Shown here piece by piece: positions 22,902 through 30,867 of a stretch of 36,331 nucleotides of DNA. The position numbers were made by a program, and so were the translations under genes. Below the pieces are notes generated by a model, which saw only the letters and a list, made by a program, of their open reading frames with translations, made no database searches and had not been told where the DNA came from. Positions within the stretch are counted from its first letter, which is position 1. Each line of letters starts with the position of its first letter. Origin of the DNA: Actinomycetes bacterium. GTDB taxonomy: Bacteria > Actinomycetota > Acidimicrobiia > Acidimicrobiales > Ilumatobacteraceae. Location: contig JANXUX010000223.1 in NCBI GenBank assembly GCA_025351965.1, positions 1-36,331 of the forward strand. Reading direction: 5' to 3'.

Positions 22902-22976
22902 GTTCGGGTCACACGTCAGGGATGTTCGGGTCACACGTCAGTGATGTTCGGGTCACACGTCGGTGATGTTCGGGTG
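22902..22976. repeat. Array of 3.4 direct 22-bp repeats, operator-like
   Basis: Three near-identical units GTTCGGGTCACACGTCAGKGAT (22902-22923, 22924-22945, 22946-22967; differences at one or two positions) and a partial fourth unit GTTCGGGTG (22968-22976). The 22-bp period is close to two turns of DNA, placing each unit on the same face. The array fills the divergent region between the acyltransferase gene and the IclR gene, ending about 23 bp before the likely regulator start. Confidence 0.85.
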
Positions 22977-22999
22977 GGGGTGTGTGGAAGAATCGGCCC

Positions 23000-23788
23000 G
23001 TGCCTGCTCAGCTCGATGATGCAACCACCGAGCATCGCTCGGGTGCCCAGAGCGTCGAGCGGGCGATCAGCGTGCTCCAGTGCTTCCGCAGAGGCCCGGG
23101 TGAGTTGGGGATCACGGAGATCTCGCGGCTGACGCATCTCAACCTGAGCACCGCGCATCGCATCGTCCGTGCCCTGTGTGCGGCGCAGTTCATGGAGCAG
23201 GACCCCGACAACGAGCGCTACCGGCTCGGCGCGGCGCTGCTCGTGCTCGGCCAGCGTGCCCTCGAGCACTCCGGGTTCGGTGCAGCGCTGCCGATCCTCG
23301 AGGAACTGGCCGAGACCACCGGGGAGTCGACCAGTCTCGGCATCCGCCGCGGTGATGAGGTCATCGTCATCCTCGCCGCGGCGTCACGGCAACGGCTGCG
23401 CTTCGACCACGAGGCCGGCGCCGGCATCGGACTGCACGCTTCGGGTATGGGCAAAGTCCTGCTCGCGTTCGCTGTCGACAGCCTGCGCACATCGGTCGAC
23501 AAGCTGCCGGCGCTCGACCGTTACACCGACACGACGATCACGTCGCGCTCGGCGCTGGTCGCCGAGCTCGAGCAGATCCGTGTCGTTGGATACGCGATCA
23601 ACCGACAGGAGCGTTACGACGGCGTGTTCGGTGTCGCGGCACCGGTGCTCGACCGTCGCGGTCGTGCCAACGCGGCAGTTGGTCTGCAGGGACCGTCCGT
23701 GCGTCTCGGGGTTGCCTCGCTCGAGGAGCTCGCCGTGCATGTCCGCGATGCCGCCGACCGGATCGCGGTCTCCGTCGACATCGCCTGA
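23000..23788 (+). CDS. IclR-family transcriptional regulator
   Basis: A DNA-binding regulator of about 262 aa. The N-terminal winged helix-turn-helix is SVERAISVLQCF...ITEISRLTHLNLSTAHRIVRAL; the C-terminal effector-binding GAF-like IclR domain spans roughly residues 90-255, with LGIRRGDEVIVILAA, LHASGMGKVLLAF and GYAINRQERYDGVFGVAAPV, the last being the typical IclR signature. Such regulators sense small acids or aromatics and often control a divergent or downstream operon. The GTG at 23000 was chosen because AAGAAT lies 6 nt before it; the GTG at 22982 in the ORF track is an alternative. The 22-bp repeats directly upstream are its most obvious candidate binding sites. Confidence 0.9.
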   Translation: MPAQLDDATTEHRSGAQSVERAISVLQCFRRGPGELGITEISRLTHLNLSTAHRIVRALCAAQFMEQDPDNERYRLGAALLVLGQRALEHSGFGAALPILEELAETTGESTSLGIRRGDEVIVILAAASRQRLRFDHEAGAGIGLHASGMGKVLLAFAVDSLRTSVDKLPALDRYTDTTITSRSALVAELEQIRVVGYAINRQERYDGVFGVAAPVLDRRGRANAAVGLQGPSVRLGVASLEELAVHVRDAADRIAVSVDIA

Positions 23789-23825
23789 CGCCTCGAGCCC
23801 GGGGAGGAGCGCCTCGTCAGCTGCG

Positions 23826-24128
23826 TCAGCCGACGACCGGGTGCTCGACGACGAACATCCTGGTCCGGCTGCGGACATGGGCCATCGAGTCGGCGGCCAC
23901 GTGTCGGCCGAGTTCGGTCGCATAGGCCGCGTCGAAGTCCTCCCGGCTGTCGAACCACAGCTCCGAGACGCCGTCCACGTCGTCGGCGTCGGCGACGACG
24001 TTGAACACGATCCGGCGGACGCCCGGGAGCTGAGCGGCCAGTGGAGCGTGCTCCTCGAGCCACCACGACCGGAACTCGGCGGCGCTCATGTCGGTGCGCC
24101 GGGCGAGGAGGATGATTGCCTTGAACAT
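23826..24128 (-). CDS. EthD-domain-like small protein
   Basis: A 100-aa ferredoxin-like alpha/beta-barrel protein of the EthD/dimeric stress-barrel type. The N-terminus FKAIILLARRTDMSAAEFRSWWLEEHAPLAAQLPGV with the helix FRSWWLEEH is the EthD signature; the second half has VSELWFDSREDFDAAY and RTRMFVVEH. EthD proteins are small dimers associated with degradation of ethers, steroids and aromatics; the chemistry is mostly unknown. The ATG shares one base with the stop of the upstream DUF1185 gene (TGATG), so the two are translationally coupled. It converges with the IclR gene. Confidence 0.82.
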   Translation of the reverse strand: MFKAIILLARRTDMSAAEFRSWWLEEHAPLAAQLPGVRRIVFNVVADADDVDGVSELWFDSREDFDAAYATELGRHVAADSMAHVRSRTRMFVVEHPVVG

Positions 24129-24679
24129 CAGGCGGGCTCGCCGATGCGGTGCAGTGGGCGGCCACCGACGCCGAGTGCGAGCACGGCCAGGATCTCGTCC
24201 GGACGCGGTGCGTCGTCGATGCTGAACGCGATGGCGTCCATGTCGTCGAACACCCAGATGTCGGAGCAGTTGGTGAGCGGCGCGACGATGCGCGTCCCGG
24301 GCCCGCCGAGAAGCTTCGTCGACGGAATGATCGCCGGGCCTTGCCCGAGCACGGCCCGGATCGGCGCGCCGAACTTGGGGTGGATCAGCGCGGCGGCGTG
24401 CTCGATCTCACCGTTCGTCCCGACGACGGCGGCCTTGCCATACGCGCTGACGTCCGATGCCGCGCAGCCGAGTACGGCCATCGCTTCCTCGATCAATGCC
24501 TGACCGAGCTCGGCGCCGAGATCCACGAGCGGTCCGAGGTCGGCGATGTAGGACCCGGCGAAGGGGTTGGTCAGCACGATGCCGGTCGCCACCTTGCGGT
24601 GCAGTCCGTCCACCGGACGACCCATCTCGATCCGGGTGGTCTCCACGACCGACACGACCTTGCGAATGTCCAGCGTCAC
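24128..24679 (-). CDS. DUF1185 'amino acid synthesis' family protein
   Basis: A 183-aa protein matching the family annotated as amino-acid synthesis protein (DUF1185), whose members are found beside catabolic amidase or hydrolase genes but have no firmly established activity. Characteristic segments are RKVVSVVETTRIEMGRPV, ATGIVLTNPFAGSYIADL, AYGKAAVVGTNGEIEHAAALIHPKFG and GPGTRIVAPLTNCSDIWVFDDMDAI. The ORF-track start at 24802 is too long; the GTG at 24679 has a strong Shine-Dalgarno AGAGGGA at 5-6 nt and begins at the conserved TLDIRK. It sits between the GNAT-ligase fusion (62 bp upstream) and the coupled EthD gene. Confidence 0.83.
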   Translation of the reverse strand: MTLDIRKVVSVVETTRIEMGRPVDGLHRKVATGIVLTNPFAGSYIADLGPLVDLGAELGQALIEEAMAVLGCAASDVSAYGKAAVVGTNGEIEHAAALIHPKFGAPIRAVLGQGPAIIPSTKLLGGPGTRIVAPLTNCSDIWVFDDMDAIAFSIDDAPRPDEILAVLALGVGGRPLHRIGEPA

Positions 24680-24740
24680 GGTTTCCCTCTCGTTCGTCCG
24701 GGTGGTCCCGGGCTCCGGCGACGAACGTAGCGCGTCAGGT

Positions 24741-27320
24741 TCAGCCGAGGCGGCGAATCGGGAAGACCGCGGGCGCAGCATCCTGCAGGGTGATCGTGGC
24801 ATCGGTCGCGACGCAGCCGTCGACGCTGACGATCGCCGGGTCGATGTCGATCATGTCCAGCTCGGGATGATCGGCCATCAGCTGGGCGACGCGCATGATG
24901 GCGTCGATCAGCGGCTCGCCATCGATGCCGGCCAGCTCGAGTGCGCCGCCCACCCGTGACGTGCGCACCAGCGCAGCGGCAGCGACGCGCGAAAGGGGCA
25001 CGAGCCGGCTCGCTCCGTCGTCGGCCTGCGGTGCCTGCAGGCTGCCGACGTCGAGGGTGACCACAGGCCCGAGCAGCGGGTCCGTCGTGCACCGGATGTG
25101 CACGTCCAGGCCGGGGGAGGCCATGTGCTGGACCACGAGCGAGTCGGCGTCCGGACCGAGCGAGCTGCGGATGAGGGCGAGCGCCTCGATCACTGCGTGC
25201 TCGTCGGACAGGTCGAGCGCGATGCCGGCGCGAGCGGATCGGCCGATGCGCCGGCGGTTGGCCTTGAGCACGACCGGATACCCGACCTGGATCGCCGACC
25301 GCACGACATCGACGGCATCCGATGTCTCCACGGAGACTCCCAGCGCGACGCTGATGCCGTAGGCCGTCAGCAGTGCGGTCGATTCGTCGAACGACAGGCG
25401 CGAACCGCCGCCGACGAGCTCACGATGGATGATCGCCGTCGCGGCCGCCGCATCGACGCCCGTGGACACCTCGAGCGGTGCATCCGCTTCTGTGGCGAGC
25501 CAGCGGCTGTAGTCGTACATGCGTCCGAGCACCCCTGCGGCGGGCTCGGGGAACGCGAACGCGGGTACCGCCGAGCCGGGCCGCAGCGGGCCGTCGGCGC
25601 CGCCGAGCATCACGGCCAGCACCGGCTTGGTCGACTCCTGCGCCGCCGCATCGATCTCCTGCGACGGTGCGGGCGCGGCGGCCAGTGGCGGGGCGTGGAT
25701 GACGATCACGGCATCGACGGTGTCCGACGCCAGGGCGGCGCGGATCGCGACGGCGAAGTCGTCCGCGGTCGACCGCCAGTCGAGACGTACGGGCGGCTCG
25801 ACCGGGTTGAGCCCGGCGGTGGCGACCGCAGCGCAGGCAAGCACCTGGGGGCTGCGCGCGTTGCTGAGCACCGCCACGTTCGGGCCGCCGGGCACTGGCT
25901 GGGTGGCAAGGACCCGCGCCGCGTCGAGCATCGCCCGTACGGTCGGCACCTCGATCAGGCCTGCCTGCTGATACAGGGCGTCAGCGGCATTGCCGACAGC
26001 AGCCGCACCGGTCCGAACCGCGACGATGGGGCGGGTCCGTCCGACTCGGCGGGCCAGGCGGGCGAACTTGCGCGGGTTGCCGAAGCTCTCGGTGTACATC
26101 GCGATGACGCCCGTGCTCTCGTCGTCCTCCCAGAACTGGAGCAGGTCGTTGCCGGAGATGTCGCACTTGTCGCCCAGCGAGACGAACCACGACACACCCA
26201 TCTGCAGGTCGCTGGCGAGCTGCAGCAGCGACGCTCCGAGCGAGCCGGACTGCATCGAGATCGCGACCCGCCCGTACGGCATCCGTCCGCTCACCAGCGC
26301 AGCGTTCAGCGCTCCCGTCCGACGTGGCGTGGCGATGCCCATGCTCGCCGGGCCGACGAGGCGCATCCCGTTGCGGCGGGCATGCGCGACGAGCGCGGGT
26401 ACATCGATGTCGAGCCCGTCGGTGGCCGTGATGATCAGCGCGCCTCGGATGCGTTTGGCGATGCACTCGTCGATGGTCGCGGCCAGCGCTGCCGCCGGCA
26501 CGGCGAGGACGGCGAGCCAGACGTCGTCGACGACATCGGTGATGCTCGCGTATGCAGGCACCCCCCCGACAGTGCTGTGCCGCCGGTTGACGGGATAGAC
26601 CGGACCGTCGAACCCGGCCGTGGTGTTTTGCCACAACTCGTGACCGACCGAACCGGGCTCGTCCGATGCGCCGATCACTGCGATCGAGCGCGGTAGCAGG
26701 ATGCGCGCCACGGCTCGGCTGTCGGCGCGATGCTCGCGCTGCTCGACGGAATCCACGAAGTGCTCGGTCTCGGTCAACGGGAACTCGATCTCGGTCAGGC
26801 CACTGTCGAAATGTCGCTCCACCGGCCACCCGGCGCGGCTGAAGACCCGCAGCATCGCGCGGTTGTCCGAGAGCGCCTCGGCCGTGAAGCGGAGGATGCC
26901 GTTCGAGCGGGCGATGGCCGCGAGATGCTCCAACAGCAGCGTCGCGATGCCCCGCCCCTGGTGATGTTCGTCGACCATGAACGCGACCTCGGCGTCGTCG
27001 CGAGCCTTCCAGCGTTCGTAGCTCGCCCACGCGATGAAGTCGCCGCGGTCCTCGACGACCAGCGCGACCCGGTCGTGGAAGTCGATCACGGTGAAGTGCT
27101 CGAGTTCCTTCGCGTTCAGCGTCGGCTTCGGCGAGAGGAAGCGCCGGTACAGGTTGTCGCGCGGCTGGCGCTCGTGGAACGCGAGCAGCAGGGGCGCATC
27201 AGCCGGGGTGATCGGACGTACGAACGCCGTGTCGCCGTCGGACAACACGATGCTCGACGACCAGCGCGACCGATCGTCCGGGTCGTCCGAGCCCTGGGTG
27301 TCTGCCTCGTCAGCCGCCAT
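24741..27320 (-). CDS. Pat-like fusion: GNAT acetyltransferase plus ADP-forming acyl-CoA synthetase-like domains
   Basis: An 859-aa protein combining an N-terminal GNAT domain (about 25-180; acetyl-CoA loop HHQGRGIATLLLEHL) with a CoA-binding Rossmann domain (SIAVIGASDEPGSVGHEL), succinyl-CoA-synthetase-like domains (SMQSGSLGASLLQLA, FVSLGDKCDISGND) and a C-terminal ATP-grasp domain (LLTAYGISVAL, YPVVLKANRR). Order GNAT then ligase differs from Salmonella Pat, where GNAT is C-terminal. In active ligases a phosphohistidine lies in an SHTG motif after the VVALKxG strand; here the matching segment is IVAVRTGAAAVGNAADALYQQAG, without His. The ligase part is therefore probably a regulatory ligand sensor and the protein a lysine acetyltransferase controlling acyl-CoA metabolism. 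Its ATG is 9 bp after the SRPBCC stop. Confidence 0.88.
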   Translation of the reverse strand: MAADEADTQGSDDPDDRSRWSSSIVLSDGDTAFVRPITPADAPLLLAFHERQPRDNLYRRFLSPKPTLNAKELEHFTVIDFHDRVALVVEDRGDFIAWASYERWKARDDAEVAFMVDEHHQGRGIATLLLEHLAAIARSNGILRFTAEALSDNRAMLRVFSRAGWPVERHFDSGLTEIEFPLTETEHFVDSVEQREHRADSRAVARILLPRSIAVIGASDEPGSVGHELWQNTTAGFDGPVYPVNRRHSTVGGVPAYASITDVVDDVWLAVLAVPAAALAATIDECIAKRIRGALIITATDGLDIDVPALVAHARRNGMRLVGPASMGIATPRRTGALNAALVSGRMPYGRVAISMQSGSLGASLLQLASDLQMGVSWFVSLGDKCDISGNDLLQFWEDDESTGVIAMYTESFGNPRKFARLARRVGRTRPIVAVRTGAAAVGNAADALYQQAGLIEVPTVRAMLDAARVLATQPVPGGPNVAVLSNARSPQVLACAAVATAGLNPVEPPVRLDWRSTADDFAVAIRAALASDTVDAVIVIHAPPLAAAPAPSQEIDAAAQESTKPVLAVMLGGADGPLRPGSAVPAFAFPEPAAGVLGRMYDYSRWLATEADAPLEVSTGVDAAAATAIIHRELVGGGSRLSFDESTALLTAYGISVALGVSVETSDAVDVVRSAIQVGYPVVLKANRRRIGRSARAGIALDLSDEHAVIEALALIRSSLGPDADSLVVQHMASPGLDVHIRCTTDPLLGPVVTLDVGSLQAPQADDGASRLVPLSRVAAAALVRTSRVGGALELAGIDGEPLIDAIMRVAQLMADHPELDMIDIDPAIVSVDGCVATDATITLQDAAPAVFPIRRLG

Positions 27321-27329
27321 CGCGTTTGC

Positions 27330-27785
27330 TCATCCTGCGCCGGATCCCTCGGCGAAGTGGGCCTGCAACCGGTCCATCGTCGCTTCCATCGAGACACGGT
27401 TGCGTGACTCGGCGCGCATCACCTTCAGAAACAACGCAGAGCGGCCGGTCGACCAGTCGAAGGTTTCGCGGACCAGCGTGCCGCCCTCGGTCGGCGTCAG
27501 TTCGTAGCGCCACACGTGATGGCCCCACCCCTGACGCCACGCGATCAGCCGGTCCTGATCCCACTCGACGATGGTGTTCGGCATCCGGTACGGGATACCC
27601 ATCCTCATGTCCATCCGGAACGTGCTGCCGAGCTCCATCGTGGTCGGGTTGCCGGGCAGGCTCTTGCGGACCGTCCCCGAACCGTCGAGGAGCACGTGTC
27701 CCGCCGGGTCGTTCAACAGGGCGAAGATGGCGGCGGCCGGCGCGCCGATCTCGCGTTCCACGGACACGGACTGTTCACTGGTCAT
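27330..27785 (-). CDS. SRPBCC (START/Bet v 1-like) family protein
   Basis: A 151-aa helix-grip protein with a hydrophobic cavity. Visible signatures are the N-terminal VSVEREIGAPAAAIFALLNDPAGHVLLDGSG, the strand block STFRMDMRMGIPYRMPNTIVEWDQDRLIAWR, TPTEGGTLVRETFDWS and a C-terminal long helix MRAESRNRVSMEATMDRLQAHF. It fits the polyketide_cyc2 subgroup of SRPBCC, often binding lipids or aromatic ligands, without assigned chemistry. ATG 27785 lies 6 nt after GAGACT, a weak -10. It is probably cotranscribed with the downstream GNAT-ligase gene (9-bp gap). Confidence 0.85.
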   Translation of the reverse strand: MTSEQSVSVEREIGAPAAAIFALLNDPAGHVLLDGSGTVRKSLPGNPTTMELGSTFRMDMRMGIPYRMPNTIVEWDQDRLIAWRQGWGHHVWRYELTPTEGGTLVRETFDWSTGRSALFLKVMRAESRNRVSMEATMDRLQAHFAEGSGAG

Positions 27786-27855
27786 GACGCCAGTCTCGCG
27801 TCATCGCGAGGGGCCCGGCGTCATCGACCGCTGCCGGCCGATGACGGGCGGATGC

Positions 27856-28674
27856 TCATGGAAGGATCCCGTTGGTGGCGGCCGCGCAGTTGCACGTGCG
27901 GGCATCGAGGCCCGCGATCGCATCACGGAGCACTCGCCGCAGGCGGTCGACATTGGCGGCGAACACTGCGAACACATCGGCCTGGTTGACGGCCCCGATC
28001 TCCGGGCGATCGTCGACGCCGCTGTCGTAGTCGGTGACCAACGCGATCGACGAATAGCACAGGCCCAGCTCGCGTGCGAGGGCGACCTCCGGACATTGGG
28101 TCATGTTGATGATGTCGTACCCGAGGGTGCGATAGGTCGCCGATTCGGCGCGGGTCGCGAACCTCGGCCCGGGAATGACGACGACGGTGCCGCGCTCGTG
28201 CACCGGCATACCCTGCGCCCGTGCAGCGGCGATCACGGTCGCGGCCATCTGCGGGCAGCACGGGTCGGCGATCGAGACGTGGTTGACGACCGGCCCGTCG
28301 AAGAACGTTCCGGCACGGCCATGGGTCTGATCGACGAACTGGTCGCACACGACGACGTCTCCCGGGGCGATGCTGGCGCGGAGCGATCCGCACGCCGACG
28401 GCCCGAACACGCGGGTGACGCCGAGTGATCGGAGCGCCCACAGATTCGCCCGGTAGTTGATGCCGTGCGGTGGGAACTGATGGTTGAGCCCGTGGCGCGG
28501 CACGAACGCGACCCGTTTCGCGCCATCGGTGGATTCGAGGGTTCCCATCGCGATCGGTCCACTCGGTTCACCGTACGGAGTCGTCACGAGGTGTTGCTCG
28601 ACGTCATCGAGGAAGGAGTAGAGACCGGAGCCGCCGATGACGCCGATGTGTCCCTGACCGGGAAGTTCATCCAT
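27856..28674 (-). CDS. mtnP: S-methyl-5'-thioadenosine phosphorylase
   Basis: A 272-aa purine nucleoside phosphorylase-family enzyme that splits methylthioadenosine with phosphate into adenine and methylthioribose-1-phosphate, part of methionine salvage and of removal of the polyamine by-product. Motifs include HIGVIGGSGLYSF, the phosphate/substrate segment PRHGLNHQFPPHGINYRAN, INMTQCPEVALARELGLCYSSIALVTDYDSG, and DQFVDQTHGRAGTFFDG. These match the MTAP branch more than generic PNP; a 6-oxopurine phosphorylase is the alternative. The C-terminus has a CNCAAA Cys-x-Cys motif. ATG 28674 follows TATGGT by 6 nt (leaderless). It lies 73 bp after the anti-sigma gene with its own promoter. Confidence 0.88.
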   Translation of the reverse strand: MDELPGQGHIGVIGGSGLYSFLDDVEQHLVTTPYGEPSGPIAMGTLESTDGAKRVAFVPRHGLNHQFPPHGINYRANLWALRSLGVTRVFGPSACGSLRASIAPGDVVVCDQFVDQTHGRAGTFFDGPVVNHVSIADPCCPQMAATVIAAARAQGMPVHERGTVVVIPGPRFATRAESATYRTLGYDIINMTQCPEVALARELGLCYSSIALVTDYDSGVDDRPEIGAVNQADVFAVFAANVDRLRRVLRDAIAGLDARTCNCAAATNGILP

Positions 28675-28680
28675 TGCCCG

Positions 28681-28686
28681 ACCATA
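28681..28686 (-). promoter_or_regulatory. Leaderless-type -10 box of mtnP
   Basis: TATGGT on the minus strand, 6 nt before the ATG at 28674; one of the best -10 matches in the window. Confidence 0.55.
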
Positions 28687-28747
28687 TCTGGACGCCCGCT
28701 GCCGGCCGTTCCGCCGCCGGTACAGAAGGTGCGCGGGGAGTGCGGGC

Positions 28748-29035
28748 TCAGGCGTCGGGCGAGTGGTGGAAGTCGTCGAACGCTCGCTGGAGCGCGTCCA
28801 TCATGTCGGCCGGCACGGGCGCCGGCGGCGGCTCACCCTTGATCTGGCCGTCGATGTGGCCGGTGATCGCGATCGTGCGGCGCATCTGGGCGAGGTATTC
28901 GGTGCAGTGCGGGCACGCGGCGAGGTGACGGTCGATCGCCCTGACGAGGCCGCGCGGAAGCGCCCCTTCGAGGTAATCGGTGATCAGCTCGGTCCATTGC
29001 TGGCAGACGATGTTCTGGCGGCTGAGGAGTCTCAC
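28748..29035 (-). CDS. Zinc-finger anti-sigma factor (ZAS/zf-HC2 type)
   Basis: A 95-aa protein whose core CQQWTELITDYLEGALPRGLVRAIDRHLAACPHCTEYLAQM carries the His-x3-Cys-x2-Cys zinc motif (RHLAACPHC) of ZAS-type anti-sigma factors, which hold an ECF sigma inactive in the cytosol. An upstream cysteine (CQQW) can be the fourth ligand. No transmembrane helix is visible, so it is a soluble anti-sigma like RsrA or ChrR-type, and may respond to redox or metal. The GTG at 29035 overlaps the sigma stop by 4 nt (GTGA); the longer ORF-track start lies within the sigma gene. The C-terminus is Pro-rich followed by an acidic/aromatic helix. Confidence 0.88.
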   Translation of the reverse strand: MRLLSRQNIVCQQWTELITDYLEGALPRGLVRAIDRHLAACPHCTEYLAQMRRTIAITGHIDGQIKGEPPPAPVPADMMDALQRAFDDFHHSPDA

Positions 29036-29772
29036 GATGCACGTCCCAGCTGACCTTCGAGCATGGCCCGGAGTGCTGAGCGCCCGCGATGGAGCAGGAC
29101 GCGCTGATTTCCTTCGGTCAGGCCGAGGGCTGCGCACACATCGCCTGACGACCAATCCTCCACGTCTCTCAACATCACGACCCACTTCTGCTGCTCAGGT
29201 AACAGCCGTACCGTGTCGATGACCAACGAAATCGTTGCACTGGAAAGTACAACTTCTTCGGGAAGTTCGCTCCAGCGTGCCGGCGGCTGTGCCCAGGCGC
29301 CCTTGCCCGGCGGACCGACGAAGCGGTCGGGAGAAACCGCAGCATTGTCAGCGGCGTCGCTGAGCAGCGAACCCATCGGCACCGTGCGACGTTCCTTGAC
29401 GCCCTTGGTCCGGGCGATGTTGACGAGGATGCGCGTCACCCAGGTCTTCAGACTGGACCGTTGCTCGAACCTGTCGATACCGCGGATGACGGCGATCCAG
29501 GTCTCCTGGACGACTTCTTCGGCAACGGCGTTGGACGGCACGAACGTACCGGCCAGACGGAGGAGGGCCGGCTGATACGCCGTCACGACATCTCGGAACG
29601 CCGTGGAATCGCCGCGGCGGAGACGGTCGACGAGCTCGCTCTCGTCCGGCGGAGGTGTGGGCCCCGGCAGACGCAGCGGTCCGAGCGCCTCGTCCGGCGG
29701 CGGGGGTGGTGGCAGCGAGGACCGCATCGGCGGCACCATCGGATTCGGCTCGGGCGTCGGCACGATGCTCAC
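29032..29772 (-). CDS. ECF-type RNA polymerase sigma factor
   Basis: A 246-aa sigma factor with regions 2 and 4 only. Sigma-2 covers AFRDVVTAYQPALLRLAGTF to RFEQRSSLKTWVTRILVNIARTKGVKERR (the -10-binding part includes EVVQETWIAVIRGIDRF); sigma-4 covers LPEQQKWVVMLRDVEDWSSGDVCAALGLTEGNQRVLLHRGRSALR with its helix-turn-helix. Unusual are an N-terminal extension of about 45 residues rich in Pro (SSLPPPPPPDEALGP) and a long linker (about 50 residues) between the two regions. The GTG at 29772 overlaps the upstream epimerase stop by 4 nt and the stop overlaps the anti-sigma GTG, so all three are coupled. ATG 29739 is an alternative start. Confidence 0.92.
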   Translation of the reverse strand: MSIVPTPEPNPMVPPMRSSLPPPPPPDEALGPLRLPGPTPPPDESELVDRLRRGDSTAFRDVVTAYQPALLRLAGTFVPSNAVAEEVVQETWIAVIRGIDRFEQRSSLKTWVTRILVNIARTKGVKERRTVPMGSLLSDAADNAAVSPDRFVGPPGKGAWAQPPARWSELPEEVVLSSATISLVIDTVRLLPEQQKWVVMLRDVEDWSSGDVCAALGLTEGNQRVLLHRGRSALRAMLEGQLGRAS

Positions 29773-30854
29773 GACGGGTTCACCGATTCACGTAGACGTG
29801 CCGTCGCGAACTCGCGCATGCCGTCGTCGAAACTCATCAGCGGTCGTAACCCGTGCAGGTCAGCGGCAGTGGCTGTCGAGGCGAACACGTGGCGGACATC
29901 ACCAAGACGGTACAACCCCGTCACTGTCGGCCAGCGCTCATCACCGGGAATCGATCCCATCGCGACGGCCAGACCCTCGGCCATCTGCAGCACCGACCGT
30001 GGCGTGCCGCTGCCGATGTTCACCGCGCCGACGATCGGTGTGTCTCCGAGCAGCGCCGTCACGTTGGCGTTGGCGACGTCGCCGACGTGCACGAAATCGC
30101 GACGCTGATGACCGTCCTCGGTGACTCCCGGCGCCTCGCCGCGCTCCAGCGCGCTGCGGACGATGCTGGCGACACCTGCGTACGGGGTGTTGCGCGGCAT
30201 CCGCGGCCCGTAGACGTTGTGGTAGCGCAACCAGCAGGCCTCGACGTCGTGTTCTCGGGCGAAGGCGGCGGTGAGGTGCTCCTGGTGCAGTTTCGTCGCT
30301 GCGTAGACGTTGCGCGGCTCCAGGGGGGCGTCCTCGGGGATCGGCTCGGCGTCGAGCACACCGGAACAGAGCGGGCATCTGGGCTCGAACCGGCCACTGT
30401 CGAGATCGTCGAGGAGGCGCGGGCCGGGGCGCACGATGCCATCGACGGCACACCGATACCGACCCTCGCCGTAGACCACCATCGACGACGCAAGCACGAT
30501 GCGCCCGGTGAACCTGCGCTGGTGGAGCGCCGTGAGGCCGACGACCCAGCCGACGTCGTTGTCGTCGACGTACGCAGTGGCGTCGCCGAAGTCCACGCCG
30601 AGCCCGACCTTGCCGGCCTGGTGGCACACCGCAGTGACGCCGTCGAGGGCTCGGTCCCATGCTGCGACGTCGCGCACGTCACCCCAGACGTACTCGGCGG
30701 CGGCATTGAGGTAGCCCGGTCGTGCGCTGTGCGCGGCAGGGGAGAGGTTGTCGAGCACCACGACGTCTGTGCCGCGTTTTACGAGTTGGTCGACGATGCA
30801 CGACCCGATGAATCCGGCGCCACCGGTGACGAGGACGCGGGTCATGGCCGACAT
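29769..30854 (-). CDS. NAD-dependent sugar epimerase, dTDP-L-rhamnose 4-epimerase-like
   Basis: Extended SDR of 361 aa acting on a nucleotide sugar. The Rossmann motif is VLVTGGAGFIGS, the catalytic Ser lies in LASSMVVYGEG and the YxxxK pair in YAATKLHQE; RYHNVYGPRMPRNTPYAGV and RRDFVHVGDVA are typical substrate and dimer segments. Between strand and YxxxK is an insertion with cysteines (RYRC...RCPLCSG), a feature of the WbiB-like dTDP-rhamnose 4-epimerase group, perhaps a zinc knuckle. The likely product is a dTDP-6-deoxy sugar for cell-surface glycans. Start ATG 30854 or 30845. It lies 13 bp after the membrane glycosyltransferase-like gene and overlaps the sigma gene. Confidence 0.83.
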   Translation of the reverse strand: MSAMTRVLVTGGAGFIGSCIVDQLVKRGTDVVVLDNLSPAAHSARPGYLNAAAEYVWGDVRDVAAWDRALDGVTAVCHQAGKVGLGVDFGDATAYVDDNDVGWVVGLTALHQRRFTGRIVLASSMVVYGEGRYRCAVDGIVRPGPRLLDDLDSGRFEPRCPLCSGVLDAEPIPEDAPLEPRNVYAATKLHQEHLTAAFAREHDVEACWLRYHNVYGPRMPRNTPYAGVASIVRSALERGEAPGVTEDGHQRRDFVHVGDVANANVTALLGDTPIVGAVNIGSGTPRSVLQMAEGLAVAMGSIPGDERWPTVTGLYRLGDVRHVFASTATAADLHGLRPLMSFDDGMREFATARLRESVNPS

Positions 30855-30867
30855 GACCGCCTGTTCG

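Noticed and set aside
22902-22976. The 22-bp repeats considered as a CRISPR array
   Set aside because: The repeats are directly contiguous without spacers, and no cas gene is present.
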